Shown piece by piece: positions 57,392 through 64,000 of a stretch of 64,000 bases of DNA. Under the pieces are notes generated by a model. The model searched no databases. It was given only the letters and a program-made list of their open reading frames with translations, and had not been told where the DNA came from. The stretch is from the NCBI RefSeq assembly GCF_021018895.1, contig NC_079366.1:20144396-20208395 (forward strand), read 5' to 3'. The stretch's first letter is position 1. Every line of letters starts with the position of its first letter. The translations under genes were made by a program, and so were the position numbers. The stretch is from Seriola aureovittata. Lineage: Eukaryota; Chordata; Actinopteri; Carangiformes; Carangidae.

Positions 57392-57908
57392 GGGTGAGTA
57401 CATCTTTCCTCTTTTCCATTTACCCTTGACAGTCGACAGCATGTTTTGTGGATTCTCCAGAGTAACTTGGATTAATTTCTGGGCAGACATGTTGATGTTG
57501 AGTTTTTTCAACACTCTGATCACCACAACTAAATTTTGAAATATTTTATTAAGTCCCCTTTTTCTTTTATTTGGCACTATTATAGGTGAAATCATGTATC
57601 CCAGATTCAGATTGCATTCACTAACCTTCCAATGACATTACTCAAATAAATTTCAAGTGTAACTTAAAGAGTCTTTAAGCTGAATGACTTTGTCTACATG
57701 AAAGCATTCTATTCAACACAGAGGTAGAGTAATGAATGACTAATGAATTAATATTTATGGTTTAAGGAATTTCCTTTTGAAATCAACAACGTCAACTAAA
57801 TCCTAACAAAAACTATTTAGTTTCAGGGAGTGACATTCTCCAAACTTCAACTGAAGAAAAAAAGTGAGACAAATGTATTTTCGTGTTTTGGGTGAAGTGA
57901 CCCTTTAA
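57387..57908. mobile_element. Decayed MITE-like element
   Basis: Starts TTAAAGGGTGAGTACATC and ends GGGTGAAGTGACCCTTTAA, giving a 9-base perfect inverted repeat (TTAAAGGGT) with weaker matching beyond. The right end resembles the ends of the element at 450-726, so it may be a relative. Confidence 0.45.
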
Positions 57909-58564
57909 AGTTTCATGTTATCTGTCTTAGCTTTCAACAACACGCGAGTATGGTTGGTAATGAGGCATGATATAACCCATAATTCATTTTTTAAATGCAA
58001 TAAATCATCATGGAATCACTTTCTTACATTTCAGTCGAGAAAATAATGTGATTAATAGTGTAATTATACACAAGCGACATTTCTCCGATCACGTGCCCGA
58101 CGTCAAACCTCTGGTGCCACCGCATAGATTCATCAGATCGGTGACGGGGCGTAACAAGGCGAACGGTGCCATGTATCAACAAATGACTGTGAACAACCAA
58201 CAGTGGTCACGTCAAACCTTCATCTAATTCATCTCCTGCTTCTTCGCCGACAATGATGGTGTGCGGTTACCTGTTACCTGATTTCCCCACTGTTTCCTTT
58301 CTTTCCACTGAGTCCTGAGTGGAAAATGACTCTGACTGACTTCCGACTTCCTCGGCCTTTATGATTCTGCCAACAGACAGGAAGTTCAATTCACCTGCCT
58401 TTGAATATGAAATGCTGCTTACGAGTCAGACAGGAAATAATCAGACATAAACTCTTTGCTGAGAATTGAGAATGGGCCCAACAAAGAGCGCATCAAATTT
58501 TCAGGAGGGGTTTGTTGTGCTAAGATTGATGGGAAAAATTCAAAAGCAGCTGAATGCTCCTCTT

Positions 58565-58570
<6 letters not shown>

Positions 58571-58595
<25 letters not shown>

Positions 58596-58604
58596 ATAAT
58601 GCAT
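58571..58604 (+). repeat. (AT)n followed by a short tandem duplication
   Basis: About 17 AT units. A unit with ATAATGCRTCAGACAAAATA follows twice (about 58598-58641). Confidence 0.85.
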
Positions 58605-59049
58605 CAGACAAAATATATATGATAATGCGTCAGACAAAATAGCTCACACAAAGACAGGAGACAGGCTCGCTCTTATGCTGAAATCGTTATGTCAAGAAAC
58701 ATTTGCCATCGGCTGTGATTGAACTTGTGTTTTTATTTACAATAATTACACAGCTCCAAAGTTTTTCTTTTTTTTATTAAAAGGCTCCTCAAACATTGTC
58801 AAACCGCTGATTTAGTATGTTTGATGCTTATGTTTTGGTCCTCTCCACATCCAGCCCTTAGTGTTTTTCACTGCGTAAGGAGCAGCATCTACCTGGGTGG
58901 GCGATGCACCTGCGTGCCTCAGCAGGCTGTGCAATTAATTAAGGCATTTCCTAAGCATGTGGCGTAGAGTTACATCGCTTCCTCGGGGCTGAACAGGCCG
59001 TGACGTTACATACAAAAAAAAAAAAAAATGTCCCACAAGTCGACTTCTG

Positions 59050-59250
59050 CTTATTGTAAAGAAGCGTGGCAGGGTCTGACTGCAGTGGGTGTTGTTGGTT
59101 GGAGAGAGACCGCTGACTGAACTTGTGAGGAGAGGAGAGAGGGAGCTATGCGCTCTCTTCCCGGCAGAGTGCGTCCCGCTCCACACGCTCGCTCTCTCTC
59201 GCACTCGCAGTTCTCTCTCTCTCTCTCCCTTGCTCTCTCTCTTTCTCATA

Positions 59251-59295
<45 letters not shown>

Positions 59296-59541
59296 ACACA
59301 CACACACATCGGGGTCACTCTACTTCCCAGGCAGCGGACTGGTTTGTCTCCCGCACCTCCTGAACACAGCACATGAGCAGTCTGAGGGACGTCAGCAGAC
59401 CTTCTCCTACCTGTGCACCTTCAGCGTGCGTCAAAGGAACTCCGCTCTTTCTTTGTCTATTTGTTTGATCCGCGCTTCTCTGCCAGCTGCTTTTGGATTA
59501 CGGAGAAGAACAAGCGGCGTGGGCGCGTAACTCTCGAAGCC
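59050..59541 (+). promoter_or_regulatory. npnt: NPNT proximal promoter and 5' UTR
   Basis: Upstream of the NPNT ATG lies a GA-rich segment (59100-59145), a CT-rich segment (59185-59247) and a (CA)n tract (59253-59308). CpG-containing sequence follows to the start codon (GCGTCAAAG, CGGCGTGGGCGCGT). No TATA box was seen. The transcription start cannot be placed, so where promoter ends and UTR begins is unknown. Two upstream ATG frames occur: 59148-59363 and 59373-59468. Confidence 0.5.
59253..59308 (+). repeat. (CA)n microsatellite before NPNT
   Basis: About 28 CA units with one TA interruption, 234 bases before the NPNT start codon. Confidence 0.95.
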
Positions 59542-59612
59542 ATGGAATTATGGATAAAGTTGATGTTGCTGTACAGCTGCTGCTTTGGAGCAAGTGCAGA
59601 CTTTGACGGCAG
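59542..59612 (+). CDS. npnt: NPNT (nephronectin) first coding exon
   Basis: The ATG lies in a strong context (GAAGCCATGG). It encodes MELWIKLMLLYSCCFGASADFDG and a split Arg at donor AG|GTAATG. The first 19 residues look like a signal peptide: a hydrophobic core WIKLMLLYSCCFG and an ASA cleavage site. The next residues DFDGR match the start of mature human nephronectin (EFDGRWPRQ...). Nephronectin is a secreted EGF-repeat/MAM extracellular-matrix ligand of integrin alpha8beta1, known from kidney, bone and heart-valve development. The identification rests on a short exon but is supported by position directly after GSTCD in the same orientation as in human. All later exons (EGF-like, RGD, MAM) lie beyond the window. 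Confidence 0.8.
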
Positions 59613-61504
59613 GTAATGGCACATGGTTCATTGTCTGCTGCTTTCGTAAAATAACATTGATTTTGATTTAGAGTCAGCTACAATTAGATCATCACAGTTC
59701 AACCAGCGATGGATTTTATGATATTTATGTTGGATGTTAAAGGTTAATGTTCAAAGGCAGCAGTTTTGCAGGAGTGGTTGTAAACTAAAGGATTATTTTA
59801 AGATCTCTAAACTGTGCAGCTCAATTTAGATCCAACTTAAAACATGTTGCCCCTGTGGAATTATGTGCGCTAAAATGACGAGTGATTTATGCTCTGATTA
59901 TATCTTCGTCACTCTATTATCCCAACTTTTATTCCGATGACAACAGTAGGCTAATAGCCCAAGTGCATCTAAAGCATTGCGCCTCAGCGCACACGTTGGA
60001 GGCAGCGTTTTACTTTGCATGTGCAAAAATCACACCGAGCGGTTCTAGTCTGGTGCAGATATCAGAGTGATTATAAAGTGATGTGACAGCACGTTGCCCG
60101 GTGGCTCATGTTCAAACACGAATCCGATGAAGTATGTGAAGACAGAGGTGTGGAGACGTGCCAGACCCCAAAGAATGCATGTGTCCGAGATTCCCATCTG
60201 CCTATAGGTGCATCTGAGTCTAACATGATGGATGATGGGGGCTTTTTTTTTCTTCTTTTTTTTTTTACAACCATGCATAATAAAACCAAGTTGTAATTTA
60301 AGTTCCCCCCTTGGCCCATTGCTTTGACACAAATATTTTACTAAACATCTTTCCAACCTGTTTGGGATAAAGCAATTGTATCAGTCATGATCATTGACAT
60401 ATTGGCAGAATGCTCATTTGTTTGTTTTCGACTGGGACTATTTGTTAAGAGGACTTCGAGACTTAACAAAGTAAAATCGAAACTATGCTCCATCTCTTAT
60501 TGTGTGTCATATTGGGGTGGATTTCTAGAGCTTAGAGTAAAATTGGACTGAAGTCCACCCAAACAGTGAGAGACTTTCACAAACAGAGTCCTACTGCCAA
60601 ATTCCCTACATCTCCAACAGAGAATGCAGCCAAGTATTGTGCTTTCTTTTTCCTCATGTATCTCTGTCAGACAGGCTGAGCCTCAGCAGCCGAATCCTCT
60701 CTCATGTTCGGCGTTCTTCAAATGAATGAAAAACTTTGAAGATTATGGAAGTAATTGTTATTGAAATGGTGTGCATGGATTTCAAAAAGCCCTCTCAGAC
60801 TGACTGCATTTCCACCTGCTTGTTGATGGATTTTGACATCTGTAGGAACAGGCCTATCGCCTGTTCTCCTCCTCAGCTCTTTCACTTCAGTTTTCTGCTT
60901 TTTTGAATTTTTTTTGTTGTTTTTTTGTTTAAAGAAGCGATTTGGATATCAAAGGTTTCAGTAAGGAGTAAACATGTCTGTGTGAGAGCGAGAATGATGG
61001 ATAGGGCAAAGAATAATACGGAAAATTGGAGTTTAGCATTTGCCAGTGCCTGTTTTTGTTGTTAAGGACACTTTTTTTTTCTCCATCACCACAGCTAATG
61101 TTTGTGTGACAGGCCGTGTAGGGCGTTAACTTTTATTTCACACATTGCCTTTGTGTAATGATCATTTTCTTTAACGTAGCAGCAGCATATTGTACATTAT
61201 TAACATCTCTGCTGATGGAGTGGCTTGTCACCATGGCCATAATTTGTGAATTTTTATGGGTATAAACTTGCCCGGGCCTGACTCTCCGCTCGAATATTAA
61301 TTCATTGAGAGAATATCCCCTGAGACCAAGCACAAGCAAAAAAGTCATTTATTACCTAGTCTCCCTCACTTATTGCCTTTTAGAGAGCGCTCCTAACAGG
61401 CTTATCCATCTAGCCCTGAAGGGTCCTTCACGGGCATCATTGGCAAGATCATTTTGTTCTCCCATAGCTTCAGATAAAATGCTGTACCTGTGCATTGCAC
61501 TGTT

Positions 61505-61526
61505 GTGTTGTTGTTGTTGTTGTTGC
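61505..61526 (+). repeat. (TTG)n repeat
   Basis: About seven TTG units. On the opposite strand it reads as a run of CAA codons, but the frame has no other support as a gene. Confidence 0.9.
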
Positions 61527-62681
61527 CACTTTTTATTCCAACCAAGGACCCAAGGACGGCCAGTTTCTGGTCATATAGCACAGAAGACTCTGGCAAAACC
61601 TATAGTAGAGGATATGTTTCCCTAGTGATGTCACTAAATTGCTAAGCCAAGCAGCGCATACCAGACCTCCTCAGTAATAATCCAAAGTCGTGGACTGCTG
61701 CCAGGATATGTTGGCATTGTAATGTCAGACCCACATTTGGGCTTTTAGGGTTTGAGAAAAAGTGCGAAAACACTGTCAAAGTCTCATTTAATGGAAAACA
61801 GGCAGTATGAATTAAAAGATAATACATTTATAGTTTACTCAGTGTTCAGTATCTGGCATAGTGCATGTCAGTGTTGTAGTGAAGAGTGTATCAGCGTCTC
61901 TATTACGAGTCATAGAGAAGATTTAAAGTGTAACCCTGACAAATGTTTTCTGCCAGTGGACAATGAGTAGAGTCAGACTCCACTGACCGACAGGTTCAGT
62001 GTTGTCTCGCCTATTGAGAAACATGCATTCACAAGTAGCGGACCTCACGATATAAGACACATCAACTGTAATAAACTGCCAGGTTCCAATGAAAAATGCA
62101 GCATAACTAAGCTACCTGCTCTTCCTGTAATTTTTTCTGTCATTTCCACTGAGCACACAGGACACTGAGGGAGTAGCGCAGGTGGAAATCTGAACAGAAA
62201 CTCCATGCTGCATTGAAATTAGTGCTGCATGGACCATCGAACATATGCAGCCTACAACCACTTACTTCCAGGAAAAGCCTTAAGTCATGTTGAATGAAGT
62301 ACGTACTGTATGTGAAATTCAAGCACACAGGCAACATGAAAAGCAATATCCTTTGTTCAAAGAAAGAGAGAGAATAACAAAACTTGCAGCGAGGTCTGGT
62401 CCTATTGTTGCTTGTTGGCTGTCGAGACTACTGCACAATGTGTGTGAGCAGACACTTGTATATTGTAATGCAATTTAACAGTTCTGTAAAACTTCCTCAC
62501 AATCCGATATTAATTGCTGTTAATACCGTGTCACAGTTAATTCAGTGGTAATTCGTAAGGCTGTAGTTGCCAGTGGTGTTGAATCCTTCGGTGTTGGGAT
62601 GAACCCCACGCCTGGAGTCAGGACAGCAGAGCCACTGCACATCCTTCACTGCAAGAAACTGCACCCAGACACTACATGCTA

Positions 62682-62808
62682 GTTACAGCTACAACTAACA
62701 ATTATTTTCATTACTGATTATCTGACAGTTATTTTCCCAATTAATGGTTTTGTCACTAAAGTGTTAAAAATTGTTACAATTTATATTAATCAACTGGTTG
62801 CAGCTTTA
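62682..62808. mobile_element. Internally deleted copy of the TAGAGCTG-type MITE family
   Basis: GTTACAGCTACAACTAACAA and ATTATTTTCATTACTGATTA at one end, and TTAATCAACTGGTTGCAGCT at the other, match the ends of the family also seen at 54248-54518. Confidence 0.55.
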
Positions 62809-64000
62809 ATTCTAGTACTTACAAAAGTCTCATTCCTTTTAGAAATAATCTTATAAGCTCTTGTTTTGTAGCACTCAACGTGCTCTTAGCTGTTTGTTTG
62901 GAAGGGACATCGAGCTCTTGTTCCTGTGTAGTTTGAAACGTTAATGTGACCAACTGTAGATTTAGCAGACCAGCTGATTCCTAGCCTTAAATCTTCCCCC
63001 AGGATATTTGTCAATACCCCGCATGGTGCTGCGTGTTTATGTATGCAGTCTCGGAGGCCTGCATGCGGATCTGAATGTGCGTGCAGCCGAGCTGGTTCAT
63101 TAAGACGGCAGACACCTGATGACTCCACAAGCTCGAGCCTTCAGCTGAGCTCTGCAGGTCTGAGCAAGTCTCTCAGCGGAGACGCTGGAAACGCAGCAAT
63201 CCAAAATCTATGGGTGTCGGTGAGATAGCTCCACTCGGCAGTCACGCTTTGCATGCTTCAGTATGGGTTCGTGGATGGATGGTAGATTGATAGATTGAAT
63301 TATCATCGCTCTGAGTTAGGACTGCACCTTCATGGTTCTGATTATCATGCTACATCCCACACTGCTCCCCTGTGAGCAATGGACTGACTACTCTTCACTG
63401 TTAGGCAGGGATGGTGAGCCAGCTCTATATGCCCGGTTAGACAATGGAAGAAGGATGTCCCCTCTGTGGATATCATCCTCTCCGGTTCTGCTGGAAGAAC
63501 CTTGTCTGTGCTTGAGAAGAGATGTCACACAGCACGCGTGAAGGGTGATAATTATCTGCTCGAGTTCCTTCGAGGCTTAGTGCAATTTAGTATCATTATT
63601 CTGAGCCTCAGGGTAATAAATACAGGTATTATACCAACGTCCATTTGATATGTCAGCTTTCCATTCAGTAGAATATCACTGGTTGTACATCTGGAGAAAA
63701 AAAAGAAAGAAAAGAATCTCCTTCTCCTTTGTGCAGTGTCACCATAGCTTCCATTGTTGCTTGTCGTAATTTTCAAGCCCTAAATGATCGAAGAATTGAA
63801 AAATATGTATTTGACATTGCTGCAGTGATGATGTGATGAAACGGTGATCTGATGAATTGCATTATACCCTCAGTTTCAAGTTCAGAGCATGCTGCGGTGC
63901 ACAACTGCCGCAGGCTAAATTCAGCATGAATAGGACCGAGAGGAGCATTGAGGACACTGAAACGTGATTCCATATTCATGCACCGCGTGTGCGTGTCTGT

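Larger units (their letters stand above)
54987..59541. other. GSTCD 3' UTR and GSTCD-NPNT intergenic region
   Basis: The GSTCD 3' UTR with a polyA signal lies at 55162. The rest is unique, AT-rich sequence with G runs at about 55653 and 56101. It also holds a non-LTR tail word at about 57368, a decayed MITE-like element at 57387-57908 and an (AT)n tract at 58571-58604. The NPNT promoter region follows from about 59050. No further gene was recognised. Confidence 0.7.
59613..64000 (+). other. npnt: NPNT intron 1 (5' part)
   Basis: About 4.4 kb of intron to the window edge. It contains (TTG)n at about 61505-61526 and a short MITE-family fragment at 62682-62808. No further coding exon was recognised; the cysteine- and cationic-looking open frames are incidental. 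Confidence 0.65.

Noticed and set aside
58935..59372. 145-codon open frame on the - strand over the NPNT promoter
   Set aside because: It spans the CA and CT repeats antisense; the length is a repeat artefact.
59413..59541. N-terminal extension of NPNT in frame with the start codon
   Set aside because: It begins at a non-ATG codon. The internal ATG has a strong context and is followed directly by a good signal peptide.
61305..61625. Small cysteine-rich peptide gene
   Set aside because: The Cys run comes from the (TTG)n tract read in the TGT frame; no splice or coding support.

Overview
This is a stretch of vertebrate nuclear DNA, almost certainly from a ray-finned (teleost, probably percomorph-like) fish. 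Coding sequence is broken into short exons with GT-AG introns. The spacers carry long dinucleotide microsatellites and repeat types I associate with fish genomes: two tRNA-derived SINE-like elements, several short inverted-repeat elements (MITE-like), and a tandem-unit element. No prokaryotic genes, CRISPR arrays or viral genes were seen.

Layout. (1) 1-2176, + strand: the last two coding exons of a Tuba-like Rho-GEF, best identified as ARHGEF38. They encode the end of one SH3 domain, a linker and a complete C-terminal SH3 domain. (2) 3388-6435, - strand: the complete coding sequence of INTS12, the PHD-finger subunit of the Integrator complex, in six coding exons (454 codons plus stop). It is tail-to-tail with ARHGEF38. 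(3) 6444-7952: a head-to-head promoter region between INTS12 and GSTCD. (4) 7953-54986, + strand: the complete coding sequence of GSTCD in eleven exons (647 codons), with one 24.3 kb intron (15958-40257) and an AATAAA signal at 55162. (5) 54987-59541: intergenic DNA. (6) 59542-59612, + strand: the first coding exon of NPNT (nephronectin), with a signal peptide and the start of the mature chain, followed by about 4.4 kb of its first intron to the window end.

From my knowledge of the human 4q24 map, the order and orientation ARHGEF38(+), INTS12(-), GSTCD(+), NPNT(+) is the same in human, so this block is deeply conserved. The identities rest on protein similarity recalled from memory plus this gene order; no database search was possible. 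Exon boundaries were set by GT-AG sites that keep reading frame and match the expected protein continuity.

The genes are neighbours rather than a pathway. INTS12 acts in nuclear snRNA and mRNA 3'-end processing and transcription attenuation. GSTCD is a poorly understood GST-C/methyltransferase-fold protein. NPNT is a secreted integrin alpha8beta1 ligand. ARHGEF38 is a predicted GTPase exchange factor. The functional coupling most likely to be real is the shared INTS12/GSTCD promoter. I did not find a novel genetic system. The most interesting points are a splice donor embedded in a TG microsatellite, complementary CA and TG tracts in one GSTCD intron, a longer-than-human GSTCD C-terminus, uORFs and a CA repeat before NPNT, and a conserved-element-like segment in the giant intron.
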